From Haemonchus contortus (Eukaryota; Nematoda; Chromadorea; Rhabditida; Trichostrongylidae), in contig LS997564.1 in NCBI GenBank assembly GCA_000469685.2, positions 24,920,459-24,984,458 on the forward strand: a stretch of 64,000 bases of DNA, in the 5' to 3' direction. Shown here piece by piece: positions 45,225-57,470 of the stretch. Below the pieces are notes generated by a model that worked only from the letters and a program-made list of their open reading frames with translations, had not been told where the DNA came from and searched no databases. A program made the translations under genes and the position numbers. Within the stretch, counting starts at the first letter, position 1. The number at the start of each line of letters is the position of its first letter.

Positions 45225-47193
45225 TCAAATCTTGTTGAACGCCGCTATATCTACCGACTGGACGTGGTCCTCGAAGTCACCCGTGATTTTCTCGATCAAA
45301 TCATCTACAGATACTTTAAGATCTTCGATCACACAGATGATTTGGAGTTTCTTGATTCCTGAAAAAAAAAGAATGAATCCCAGTTGCAGTCTAAAGTTAA
45401 AAAAATACTTGAAAATCAGAAAGCATTTCCGAGAAAAAGGCTTACCATATCCAATCGGGAGCAGTTTAGCTCCTCCCCAAACAAGACCATCCATTTCGAT
45501 ACCACGAACGAGTTTCTCCATTTCTTCCATGTTTGTCTCGTCATCCCAAGGTTTCACATCGAGAATGACAGATGACTTAGCGATTGGACCAGGCTTCGCA
45601 GCCTTCTTTTCAGCATAGGCTTTCAGGCGTTCTTGCACAACTTTCTGTTTCTCCAAATCCTCCTCATCATCGGACCCAAACAAATCCAAGTCATCCTCCT
45701 GAAGTACCTTCGAAACCTTCACACGGACTTATGATTTCTGGGCAGAAGATAACTCAAACCTTCTCCTCGTCTCCACCAGCGGAGCCTCCAGCGGATGGCC
45801 AAGCGCTGCGCTCACTTTTATCGTAGCTCGCGATATTTCTATACCAACGAGCAACATTGGGGTAGGTTTTCGCACATGGAGCCGATCCAATGGCTTCGAA
45901 CAAGGTGCTGTCCTCACCAGAAAGAACGAATCTGAATTACTCAGATAAAGTTCAGTAGGTGACAAGAGGAAATAACAAAGTGCTTTAGGACTTTAGGCAA
46001 CAGACAATTTATGTTTCGGTGTGACTTTCTGGGCGATCAGAAAAAAACTTTCAAAAAAACAATATGAAAACAATGATAAAATATAGCAGGATAAAAAGGG
46101 CTGTATGTGCTATCCTTGTAAGCTGCCGACTCAGCCAGGACTCACTGACGTAAAGGACCTGTGACTTCTTCACCATGTCATGCGCAACAACAATGAACAC
46201 TCGGCTTCCCATGCGCAGGGAGACCGACCTTCCCTTCACAGAAACGAATTTCATCCCCATATATTCGAGCAGGGTTCTGCCGTTCCCATTAACTTTTGTA
46301 ACCACTTCTGCAAACACTTCAGTTGCCTGGTTGCAGAACGCTTCCCGTTCAGAGAACGGCAATCGCACACATGACCATAGTCTGCATGCTCACACTGGCT
46401 GCTTTCATAGCTATTACGGTAATGAACCAATAAACCCCACACCCCCACAATAAGTCTCTGGACTATCGAAGCTGTGGAATGAAACTTGTTGCGCATTGAT
46501 TAACTTAAAGGATGAGGACAAATCCTTGGACGTTAATTAAACCCGTCGAGGGACGCGCCCGTGCACTCGACTTCCATTCAGATCGTAGTTGCGCATTGAA
46601 TGCGTATGTATAATGAGTACAATGACATGTGGTGGCCAGTCGATGTACAAGTCAGCGCCTTTATCCTCCTAAACGAGTCTGGTATTATTTAACCGACCAC
46701 GGAATGATGGAAGGCTGCCCTGGCGTATATCGAGCCGAATTCGAACCCGTGACCGTACCTGTGTGAAGTGTGCCACCTGCCACGACACAACCGCTCATTA
46801 TGAAATTTAGAAATGAATAATTTAGCAAAATTAGACCGAGGGCGTATTTCCAAAATGACCACTTCCGAGACACACGATTCTTAAACACAATTGCAAATTT
46901 CGCCTGCAAAACCGCCTTTCATGTTGTTACTAGACCAGAATCATAACCAACGTTTTTGGCTGTATATGAAAAAGTGTAAACTGAGATCAAAGCTAGGAAT
47001 CAATAATTTGCTATAATCGCCACTAATCTTAAAAAGCATAAGAATTTCAGAATGGTAACAATTTAAAGAGCAATAAATAACCCACTCTTGAGCACCAAAA
47101 ACAGCACAACAAAACCAACCCCGTAGCGAAGGCCTGTGTATGAAGCACTTCGTTAAATGCAGAAAGCCCAGCAGGAGTCTTCACGTCAAACAT
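45225..47193 (-). CDS. Elongation factor 1-beta (eEF1B guanine-nucleotide exchange subunit)
   Basis: eEF1B exchanges GDP for GTP on eEF1A during cytosolic translation elongation. Four exons on the minus strand: 47193-47120 ([20 protein letters not shown]), 45931-45760 (GST-C-like region with [15 protein letters not shown] and [19 protein letters not shown]), 45716-45446 (acidic [15 protein letters not shown], then [18 protein letters not shown]) and 45358-45225 (exchange domain end [19 protein letters not shown]). Together they give 216 residues, the normal family length, with every junction in frame. The second intron is only 43 nt and ends in AAG rather than YAG. The first intron (45932-47119) contains a SINE. 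A GTGTAG acceptor 14 nt upstream of the ATG suggests trans-splicing. It is transcribed divergently from aconitase copy B. Confidence 0.93.
46550..46802 (-). repeat. tRNA-derived SINE in eEF1B intron 1
   Basis: On the minus strand, from GAGCGGTTGTGTCGTGGCAGG (A-box region) through a clear B box GGTTCGAATTC to the CCACATGTCATTG and GTGCACGGGCG tail. Same family as 13024-13250 and 62292-62588. Confidence 0.75.
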
Positions 47194-47207
47194 CTTCGTA
47201 CGAAAAC

Positions 47208-47210
47208 CTA
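47208..47210 (-). promoter_or_regulatory. Candidate spliced-leader acceptor of eEF1B
   Basis: TTTTTGTGTAG|GTTTTCG lies 14 nt before the ATG on the minus strand. Confidence 0.4.
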
Positions 47211-47737
47211 CACAAAAATAAGAAATCATCAAAAATCGGACAACATCATCACGGTGGGCATTATCGTTGCGGGACCGAAAAGTGCGCCACATCCAACAGC
47301 CTTTAGACCTGATGGGCGGTCTCGTTCCCCCGTTGGTAAAGGTGTTCAATCGCTGTTACCTATTGATAGGGGTGTTTGTGGTTTTGCGCCGCTCTCTTAT
47401 CCTGTCTTTGGAATGTTCTGGTCTGATAATAGAGAAGATGTTTGAACCCTCCTTTTCCCACAACACTTAAACGAAGTCTTTGTAAATTTCTCTTCCCAGC
47501 TAGGTCTAACGTGGGTTTGGTCATTTTCATGAAAAACCAATCAACACCATTTGATTATTTCACCCAAATTTTGGGTTGTCCTTTCGGGAATGATTGAAGT
47601 TGACTAGATTTCCCGAAAGCAGCAAGACTGCTCAACTGGCTCTTCCAAGTTTGGTTCGGTTCCCACTGGGTTAACGCCAATCTCTTATACTGACGTGCCG
47701 TGGGAATTACGATGTCAATGTTTTCGAGATGAAATAT

Positions 47738-47742
47738 TACAG
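47738..47742 (+). promoter_or_regulatory. Candidate spliced-leader acceptor of aconitase copy B
   Basis: ATATTACAG directly abuts ATG 47743, the same arrangement as in copy A. Confidence 0.5.
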
Positions 47743-50700
47743 ATGCACGTCCTTCGGCTAAGTCGGCTTGCGGGGCCGATGCAATTTCGATGTCTGCATA
47801 TGACCGCCTACTTGCAGGTACTCTTTTGTCAATAACGGATTTTTTTTTGTTTGTACAGCGTTCCGATTATCGTGGTGGGATCAGATGGCCATTTGACTTT
47901 TTGCCAAACTTCTCACGAGCGGTTGCTGCTCGAGCACTTGTATCGCAGATAAGGACATTGGCGCGCTTGTTGCTGGTGTTCCAGAGGGGCTGCTAAATAT
48001 GGAAAGATATTCTAAAAAAAAAGAAAAACATTTATAAGCTCAGCTTCAGGGTCTTGATTAGCTATTTACTTTCGCTATGTATCCAACATAAACAAAGAAA
48101 CGGGCCATGTTGTGGTTCATTTAAGAGCTGTGGCCTTGCTCTTCCAGTTCACACCGGCGAACCTCCTGAGATCATCTTCCCATCACATTCCTGGTCCCCC
48201 ACTTGAGCTTCCCCTGCATTTAGTCAATGGCAAGCGATCAGATACATGGGAGATCGGAATGAGTGTTCTTACCAGCGAAATATATACATGAGCAGATCCT
48301 TGTTCCTTCCGGATCTTAATGGACTGAACAAAGGGGAATAACTAACCAACAGGTTTGTAAATGAACTGATTATTTCCGCGATTCGTGCGATACAGTAGTA
48401 AACTAATGGACCCCTTTCCATGTATGGAAGGTTTGATTGTTACCCTTCTATGTACGTCGTTTCCCGTTTGTCTTTTGTTGCCCCATTTTGTCCCTCTGTG
48501 TTTGATTACTGCATCAGATATTCCGAAAAGCAAAATCTGCCTAGCGAGCTTGTTACTTAAGGGCTAGGGCTTGCGGGGACAACGTCTCCCACACGTTAAG
48601 AATTCAATTTGATGTAGTTTATGCCGCTTCGTAAGTGCAAACATTAAACATCCGTCATGCCCCTTTATCGTGCTCGTTTGCAACACATAGATAAACCATT
48701 CAGTGAAAGTTTAATGGGAGAAGGCTGCTCTTCTGTGACCTGCGTCTCTAACATGTTGGTTAGAGCGCAGAGATAACTAGGGGCAGGACAAGACAGTTTT
48801 GTAGGTTCCCCGAACGTGTGATATAGTAAGTACTTCGCAGTGTCCCACCACTGATTGAATTGGGCCTCACCCAAAGGCCTTTTTTGTTGCGTCGATGTGT
48901 GACGGCTGTCTAGAGGCGCCTGAGTGTGTCTTCGAGCTAGTGAATAACACTTTCATGGGAGTTCAAAATCCATCTCAGTGAACTCGGGTAGTACCGTTAG
49001 AGAACCTTTTGCTCTAAGAATACGACTTTTTAGCCTGAGACCGAGCTGGGAGGGAGAACGAGTTGAATGAAATATCGACACCAAGTCAAAATGGAACGGG
49101 GAAATGTCAGGCTACTTTTCTGAATGAGAGCAGACAAGGGGGCAAGATGGAATAAGTCCCCCGAACCGCATTTTCACCACCCTTTTGAATCGAAATAATG
49201 CTTATACACTTGGTACGAAGAAAGGAATTTATAAGCTCCTCATTTTCAAAAGGGTCCTGTCTCACAAAACGATCCTTTCATGCCTACCGAGCTTCAGCTT
49301 CAACGAATTCAGCATTAACTGACAAAATGATCGTGCGTTTGCAAGTGTTCAAATGAATTATGGGTGAAAATGTAGTTGGGGGGGGCCACCCATCCGAAGG
49401 TCAGTATATCAAAAAATGAACTCAGTCTAACGTGTTGGTTCTTGTTATATTAGCACTGTATCGGATGCGTAGAGGATGATGGGAACCGACCACTTTAGCT
49501 CTTTTATGCGGTTGCCAAGGAAATTTAGTTTCCCAAATAAGCCTAGGTAGGGTAGGAGCACCTGGGTGGCTGGGATGATTACCTCCTGCAAAAAAAGAAA
49601 ACAAAAAAAGAAAGAAAACTTGCCCACCGCGGTGCTCCTTCCCTACGAAAGCCCTTGATATAACACGGCACGTCCGTGATATAACACGGCATAACGCGTT
49701 TCATTGAGTTCATTTCTTGATATATCGACATTGTGATAGGTGGCCCCCCCCCAACTACATTTTCACCTGAATTATGTGAATCCAAAAGTGTAAAACTGAG
49801 GTGCCGGTATTAGAGGCACAATAACTGCTCATAACCCTTACCTATGTCGAAGGAAAACTCGAACAGTTATCAATAAGTTGTAGAGGTAAGGCGAGCTGGC
49901 ATGGCTGCAAGGCTGGAGGTTTCTCCCACGTACAGTAGTTTCTGTGGTATTGGTTCCTTTTACGTGTCTAGCCCTGGATGGTCGGCCCTAGGGGGCCTGC
50001 TGTATCACACATGCACGAGACATTGAATCTCTCCAATGACCACTGCATATCATGTCATTTATTTTTGCATTTGTCTTCACGGTTGCTGCCTCAACATATC
50101 ATGTTGAGAGAGTCTTGAGAGCGCATTGTTTTCACGGGGATTCCTTGTGATGGCTTCCGGGTGATCGCAAAACACTTTTCAAACAGCAAATGACTGATGG
50201 TTTTGTTACACCATTGGTGCATGACTGGCCAGCAATCTTCAAGTATTCTCCTCGGTTGCTAGGAATATGTTATGTTGGTTGCAAAAGTAACGGTAATATG
50301 GTTGCAAAAGTAACGAGATTACCCAGATCCAACATCTGGGAAATCTCGTTACTTTTGCATTTAAAGAAGTTAAATGCCATTATGTAATGTTTAATACTGC
50401 TTTGCCAAACAGGTTTGTTATGGTACTAGGCGCAGGAATAGACGCGGAAGTGATTCCAGCTTAAGAAACCGTGGAAGGTGTTTCCGTGCATCAAGTGGCT
50501 GTTAAATATAGTGCAAGTGAAATCTATATTACTTATTGTGAACTCTAGAGTATTGTATTGCAGGCAAATGTTCCTATCAGCAAATTCGAGAAAGATGTGT
50601 ACCTACCATATGAGAAGCTAACGCAAAACGTGAAGATTGTCAGAGATCGGTGAGTATTTCTCTTGCTTCTTTCTTTCATACGTTGAGTGGAAGTGTGATT

Positions 50701-53700
50701 GCAAGTTACTGGTCTGAGGGCTACACCTACTTGTGAGGAGTTGACGGCCCTATCCCTGGTCGCTAGTCCTGACTTCGTCTTGGCTATTTCGATTTCTGCT
50801 TGGGCATTTTCAAGGACATACCTAAAGGGTAACTCTTCATGATTTACCTTGGGTGTGGTGCGATTCACGCGCCAATATAATGAGGTCATCGGACAAAACA
50901 CGCTAAAACATCATTCTTACCATCATAACGGAAGTTATAAGAACTTATAAGTAGAATAAGTGAAGAAATGACCAACTATGCACGTTTACAGATGGATTGC
51001 GTTTACTAGGATCGAAAAAATTAAAGTTATTCTTATTTTGAACGCTTGACTAGTAAATTGTTGACCTATTAGGTGAATTCTCAGTTTCGAAGGGGCATTT
51101 TTGCCATAGTAAAGAGATTCGCTCTATTCATGGTGAAGCCGTGAACTACTGCAAATTTATTTGGTCCATCTCAACAGGAAGGTACTGAAACGAAGCTGCG
51201 TGCGCGATGACCTCATTATATTGGCGCGTGATTCGCGCGCCCCCCATTTACCTTATGACAACTGGCCAATCTTACCATTTTATGAGTCGCGAATAAGTTA
51301 GAACACACATTCGCATTGGTGCTGAATGTTTTGAACGTGCTAATCGAAATTGTCTCCCACTCAGTGTTTTGGCAGTCCAGCTTCCTTTAAGGGCTTCACT
51401 ATGCTACTACGATTATAGTCAGAAAATAGGGAAGATGTTGAATTGTGCTTCGCCATTGACTATGCCTGCTGGCATTTTCCTAGGTGGTGCTGCGATAGGT
51501 GCTCCAGTCAGTTCCTTGTGGAGCACCTATTCGTGTTGTGTGGCATTTTACCGCTACGATTGATAGTGAAACATATGGATGCCCTTTTATCGGTTTGTTA
51601 CCGGGTTTGTTGCCGCGCTGCGTGGATTTTCACTAAAGCGTTAGTGCTAGAGTTCAGGGGATTGAAAATCGCAGCTGTCTCACTAACTAGTTATGAAACA
51701 TCAACGAAAGTTCGGCACGGACATTCGCCTCACACAGCTATCCTGCTGTAGCTTCACTCGATCGGTTGTGATGAATAGGGTTTGCTGTGAAAGCAACTGT
51801 GTTGCTTGTGAAATTCTGCGTACATCATATTTAAGTTCACCCTAAAGTCACTGAAAGAGTTGAATTCCCCTACTGTATGTGGTGGAGTGAGGATTTGTGT
51901 ACTTAAATAATCTTTGCCGTGGCGGAGATATCTGTCCATGAATTCTGCGTGCACTCACTTTATTTCATACAAGTTCTCTATGGGAGCCGAGTGCCGTACT
52001 GAATTTTTGGTCCTTTAGTCTGATTTATACTTTAGAAGGGTGAATTAGTGTATCAAAATCCACAGCATTTACTAAACTGAAGCCGTTACTAGTATTCAAA
52101 CCAGTATGGGTGCTATCACAGTCTCTATCCCTTCAATGCCTTGCGACCGATTTGGTTGAAATGTGGCCTCAACGTTTCGCTATTTCGAAGCATCTGAATG
52201 GTCGCGATATTTCTTCCTGTAAGCCAACTATATATATCAATCATATTCTCGGCCTTTCAGATTGAAGCGGCCGCTGACTTTGTCCGAGAAAATTCTGTAT
52301 GGCCACTTGGATCAACCAGCTACTGAACATATTGAACGTGGCGTCTCTTATTTGCGGTTACGGCCGGATCGAGTGGCTATGCAAGATGCTACGGCACAGA
52401 TGGCGATGCTTCAATTCATTTCGTCAGGATTACCAAAAGTGAGACCGAACAGTCCAAGCCTCTCTTCGGGTTGAACCACAGAGAAACGGATACTTCACGT
52501 TTCAGGCTGCTGTACCGTCCACAATCCATTGTGACCACTTGATCCAAGCGCAGAAAGGAGGAGATGCTGATCTTACTAGAGCAAAGGTTAGTGTTCAGTG
52601 AATACAGCATCGTAGCGGTGGTTTTTTTTTTTTTTGAATGAACCGGGCACGTTCAGCACTTACTGTGTGCTTAACTTAGGAGCTCAACAAAGAGGTATAC
52701 AACTTCCTCGAGTCGGCAGGAAACAAGTACGGCGTCGGTTTCTGGAAACCAGGATCAGGAATCATCCATCAGATCATCCTGGAAAATTACGCTTTCCCTG
52801 GACTCCTCCTCATTGGAACCGACTCTCACACTCCCAACGGAGGTACGTTCATTTGAAGGACTTCTTGATTCTCGTGAATTTGATCGTATGCAGGTGGTCT
52901 TGGTGGACTCTGCATTGGAGTCGGAGGAGCTGATGCAGTTGATGTGATGGCCAATATACCTTGGGAATTGAAGTGTCCTAAAGTGATCGGAATCCGGTTG
53001 ACTGGCAAGCTCTCCGGATGGACTTCGGCTAAGGACGTCATTCTCAAGGTGGGTAATGTGATGAAGTTACTTGACAGTCGAAACTGGTCGAAGTTAATTT
53101 TAAGGTAGCCGACATTCTGACAGTAAAAGGAGGTACCGGAGCCATTGTTGAATACTTTGGACCTGGTGTTGACTCAATTTCGGCCACCGGAATGGGAACA
53201 ATCTGCAACATGGGAGCCGAAATCGGAGCAACTACGTCAGTCTTCCCATTCAACAATAGCATGAAGAAATATCTCGCGGTGAGCTGGAGTTTCTCCTCTT
53301 CAGTCAACTCTAATCCTCTGTTTCACTTCGGCAGGTGATGACTCAATGCACTGTTTTTTGAATTTAGGCTACTGGTCGAGAAGCCATCGCGAAAGAAGCT
53401 GAGAAGTACAAGGATCTTCTCACTGCGGATCCTGGAGCTCACTACGATCAGGTTTGGAAACGCCATTTCTCCTCTTTTCATTTATATTCAGCGGTAGGGT
53501 TTTTCTTGTTAAGGTTATCGACCTGAATCTGGATACTCTTATTCCGCACGTCAATGGGCCTTTCACTCCCGATCTGGCTTCTCCTATTGATAAACTAGGT
53601 GAAAATGCAAAGAAAAATGGATGGCCTTTGGACATTAAAGTCGCTCTGATCGGTTCATGTACCAACTCTTCATATGAGGATATGACGCGAGCAGCATCTA

Positions 53701-56700
53701 TTGCTAAGCAGGTAATGTTGTCCTGTTTATCTCCGATTCCAAGCCCGGTTTTCATGATTGCTGGTTATGGTAGAACTACTGCCTTGATAGAGCAAAAGAG
53801 TTGCTTCAATTTTCATCATAGAAAATTTCATTTTCCCTTTAGCGGTTTCCTTGACTCGACATTTGTTGAAGTTTAACGCGATCCTTCCATTCTAACGACT
53901 TAGTTCTAGAAGAAAATCCTTTGTGATTGGTCAAACCTTACACTTAGTGAAAACACTACTATAAACAGACAAGAAGAGTACCACTCCAGAAAGTTAAAGA
54001 GTTGCTCTCCATTTGATATGTAGCCACGTCTCGTTCCTCTGTTGCCTCAAGGACAGTCAGTAATTGTTCGTTTATCGCGTATTTGTGGGCCTCAAATTTT
54101 AGCACGAATTTTTCAGGCGCTTGACAAAGGGTTGAAAGCAAAAACTTTGTTCACAATCACTCCTGGATCGGAACAAGTTCGCGCAACTATTGAGAGGGAT
54201 GGCCTTTCAAAGATCTTCAGTGATTTCGGAGGGATGGTTTTGGCTAACGCTTGTGGACCGTGTATCGGTTAGTTTTCTGATTGAAAACTTTTGATACTCA
54301 GCCTAAGTATTCTGCTTACGATTATATTGAAGAAAGTTGGACCACTCAGAATTTTGCACATTGTTTATTTCTGTGTTAGTTGTATGTTAATTTTTTTATA
54401 TTCATATGTCTATAGTAAGTGTGCTGATCAATGAAATCGGGAAGTTACATGAGGTGACCTATTGAGGGGTTGATTACGGTTAACTTATTGAAGGGCCATT
54501 GCGATTAGCTTGTTAATTATTCCAATCGATATTTATCGGATTCTGGACGCGGGACCTCTGTTTCTCCGAGTGGTCACACTGTGTATGCTGTCAAGTAGGC
54601 GGCACAATGGCGAGCGTAAAAAAGAGAGCTGAGTGGTAAACACCTGCTTGTGAGCAATTTTTCACCTCGCTCGAATGGATTGTTGCTATGCTAGAAACGT
54701 CTCCCTCCCTTGACTAGGGGGTTTTCTGGAACATCTATGTGTGGGGTTATATTGGAGTTAGTGTGCTTTGAACACAAACTGCACAGTCGGAACTTTGATC
54801 CGAGTGACGTGAATAGTTCAAGTGAACCTTTGATGTAATGGGTTAATTACTCATGAACGTTCGCATAAGCTTTCCGGTGGTCTCACTTTCTTCCTGGATA
54901 AGAGTTGGAACAGCCGGCCTCGGTATGGGTGTTGGTATTTTTCTCTTGATTTATCATTGAACGCTTTTAGTTCCACAATTTCTCATTTCATTAATGTATT
55001 CAATCCATTGGTGTAAGGCGTTTTATCAGCAACGATATGTACTATTCCTTACATCGCAATTTACATCACAGCGCGACTATAAAAGCTTGGTGTGCGAGTG
55101 CAGCTTTAAAACATCACATATTGTTTTATCCGAATAACTCGTGGGTGTTAGAGGTATTAGGTTTTGAAGGTGTTGCAATTCGATATGTTGCGTTGGGGGT
55201 ACTGTTTATTCATGAGTGCGACTCGTGCAGTTTGTGTAAATCGTAGCGGTGGTGAGGAATGCTTCATAATAGGGTATCAATGCAGTGAATGAAGACGATG
55301 TTTTCTGAGCAGAAATGCTGAATCAGTTAAACTGAGTGATAATTTCGCTGGCGATCTTCCAAGCCTCATCACTCTATTTTTTCCCGACTTTCGTTGAGAT
55401 TCCAAAAGTAATTGAAACTATTTGCAGCTGCTAATGTCGGAACTGATTTATTTATTTATTTATTTATTTATTTATTAACTGCACTCATGGTGCACCACAG
55501 CAATCAGGAATTAAGGTGAGATGTGATCCTTCATAGAGTCATACCTTAGAGTCATTGAGCGATCAAGCTTCACCTTAATTCCGATACCAGTACCTGTTGG
55601 AACATAGTTGTTGTAGTGGTTTTATGGTGAGGAACACAACCAATTGGCTCCATTCCTCATGTTATTTTTTTTTCATCTGTCCTTATCATCTTTATCAGGA
55701 TTAATCAATTTTTGCTACCAACCGGCTGGGTTCGTTGACCAGTCCCGAGGATGTTCTCAAGAATTTTGCGTGATTTACTTCTAACATCCCTTACCTTACG
55801 AGCCCCTGCTAGTAATCATCCATACCTTGATTCCGCGCCATTCCACTTAACTCACGTAAGTCAAGGCCTACGGTGATTACGACTTGCGTAGTGGATACAG
55901 TGGTTATTGCTTCATAAGGGGTTATCCAATCCCTACCAATTTCTCGCTTACCGTCCCCATTCCTCAGTGTCTCCCCGAACACATGGCTCTGTCTCCTGAC
56001 ATTGTAAACTCACTTGCTATAAGGATAAGACGGGTAGATTATATCCCTTCCCATTCTGAGCGCTCTTGATCCAGAATAAAGTGAGTCGCGGAATTTTTTT
56101 CAATCACAAGCATGCCAAAGCACCACCAAACATACCCAGTAAATTATGTGTAATGCGTTGAATTGTGATTGTGCTGAGGTAATTGCACGAGGCATAATTC
56201 AGGTCAATGGGATCGCCAGGACGTGAAGAAAGGGGAAAAGAACACTATTGTGACCTCTTACAACCGAAACTTCACTGGAAGGAACGATGCGAATCCTGCA
56301 ACTCATGGCTTTGTCACATCTCCTGACATTGTGACCGCACTCGCTATAACTGGAAGACTCGACTTCAATCCTCTGAAAGACCCAGTTACTGCACCCGACG
56401 GTGAGATTGTCGCTTTTTTGCTCACATTCAGAGATTATCGGACTGTGTTCAGGCTCTAAATTCATGCTGAAACCTCCGACGGGAGACGATCTTCCCCAGA
56501 AAGGTTACGATCCCGGCATGGACACTTTCCACCCGCCTTCAAACTCTGGAGAAGTGAGTGAAGATATTTCCCTTTCAGAATCGGAAGTCAACTAGTTTAA
56601 TTGTTTCAGGTTGCGGTCGATCCCAAATCAGACCGTTTGCAACTTCTTCAGCCGTTTGACAAATGGGATGGAAAGGATTTGGAAGACATGCTTATTCTGA

Positions 56701-57470
56701 TCAAAGTTAAAGGAAAGTGCACCACTGACCATATTTCTGCCGCTGGGCCATGGCTGAAATACCGAGGACATCTTGACAATATTTCTAACAACTTATTCTT
56801 AACTGCTGTAAACGCGGAAAATGGTGAAATGAACAAGGTAATAGCTGTATTTTTGTGGTTATAATTGACTTTTTATATCACTTCGAATATCACTGTTTAG
56901 GTTCGTAATCATCTAACGGATGCATTTGGCACGGTTCCTGAGACTGCGCGCTATTACAAAGCGCATGGAGCGAACTGGGTAGCGATTGGAGATGAGAATT
57001 ATGGTGAAGGATCAAGTCGTGAACATGCTGCTCTCGAACCACGACATCTGGGAGGAAGAGCCATCATCACCAAGTCGTTTGCCAGAATTCACGGTATGAT
57101 TTCTATTGGAATTATGCCAGTCGTGGTCGCATTCGAAAAAAACATTTCAGAGACGAATTTGAAGAAACAAGGAATGCTCCCGTTGACCTTCGCAAACCCG
57201 GCTGACTATGATAAGATTGATTCGGGCGACAAAGTTTCGATAGTTGGATTGCGAGAGTTCGCTCCAGGCAAGCCACTGAAAGCCATTATCAAGAAATCGG
57301 ACGGTTCCAAGGTTTGTAAAAAGGTGCTTTTTGTTCTTCTTTCCTTTTTGAACTGTACATATTTGTAGATCGAAATTTCTCTTAACCACACCTTCAACGA
57401 ACAGCAAATAGAGTGGTTCAAAGCAGGATCTGCTTTGAACAGGATGAAGGAGATGTTTGCCTCTAAGTAA
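47743..57470 (+). CDS. aco-2: Mitochondrial aconitate hydratase, copy B (intact)
   Basis: TCA-cycle aconitase. Sixteen exons: 47743-47817 (Arg-rich presequence [16 protein letters not shown]), 50564-50649, 52261-52438, 52506-52586, 52680-52842, 52894-53048, 53105-53278, 53368-53451, 53514-53711, 54117-54267, 56203-56400, 56453-56553, 56610-56837, 56901-57093, 57151-57311 and 57369-57470. They sum to 2328 nt (775 codons plus TAA) with every junction in phase; nematode ACO-2 is about the same length. Visible signatures: [20 protein letters not shown], cluster ligands in [11 protein letters not shown] and [20 protein letters not shown], and the substrate-binding [20 protein letters not shown]. 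Intron 1 (2.7 kb), intron 2 (1.6 kb) and intron 10 (1.9 kb) are long; introns 1 and 2 contain MITEs. Acceptors of exons 7 and 9 are AAG. It shares its upstream interval with eEF1B. Confidence 0.95.
47818..49353. other. Left part of aconitase B intron 1
   Basis: Non-coding by position. No element ends were recognised; a poly-T/poly-A rich patch lies near 47838-48032. Confidence 0.4.
49354..49779. mobile_element. TIR element (~425 bp) in aconitase B intron 1
   Basis: The left end 49354-49424 (AATTATGGGTGAAAATGTAG, G8 run, then TATATCAAAAAATGAACTCA) is the inverted counterpart of the right end 49704-49779. The arms are about 70 bp with a homopolymer G/C run that differs in length. No transposase frame inside. 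Confidence 0.75.
50304..50358. repeat. Perfect-type hairpin, 25-bp arms (mariner-MITE like)
   Basis: GCAAAAGTAACGAGATTACC opens the left arm and its complement closes the right arm at 50358, with a 5-nt loop and about one mismatch. A further GCAAAAGTAACG word lies just upstream at 50281. Confidence 0.75.
50860..51238. mobile_element. Inverted-repeat pair in aconitase B intron 2
   Basis: GCGATTCACGCGCCAATATA (from 50860, about 32 bp) reappears inverted at 51205-51238. The enclosed 310 bp is non-coding. Likely a MITE with about 32-bp terminal repeats. Confidence 0.65.
54268..56202. other. Aconitase B intron 10
   Basis: 1.9-kb intron without recognised genes. It contains the microsatellite at 55446-55476. 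Confidence 0.45.
55446..55476 (+). repeat. (TTTA)n microsatellite
   Basis: About seven uninterrupted copies of TTTA. Confidence 0.9.

Larger units (their letters stand above)
47194..47742. promoter_or_regulatory. Shared divergent promoter interval of eEF1B and aconitase B
   Basis: The start codons of the two genes lie 549 nt apart and face away from each other, so both promoters must sit in this interval, or the interval acts bidirectionally. Candidate trans-splice acceptors bound it (47208-47210 on minus, 47738-47742 on plus). I identified no specific factor sites. Confidence 0.45.

Noticed and set aside
46051..46496. Overlapping frames on both strands within eEF1B intron 1
   Set aside because: No domain, no splice context, and located inside an intron next to a SINE; most likely chance.
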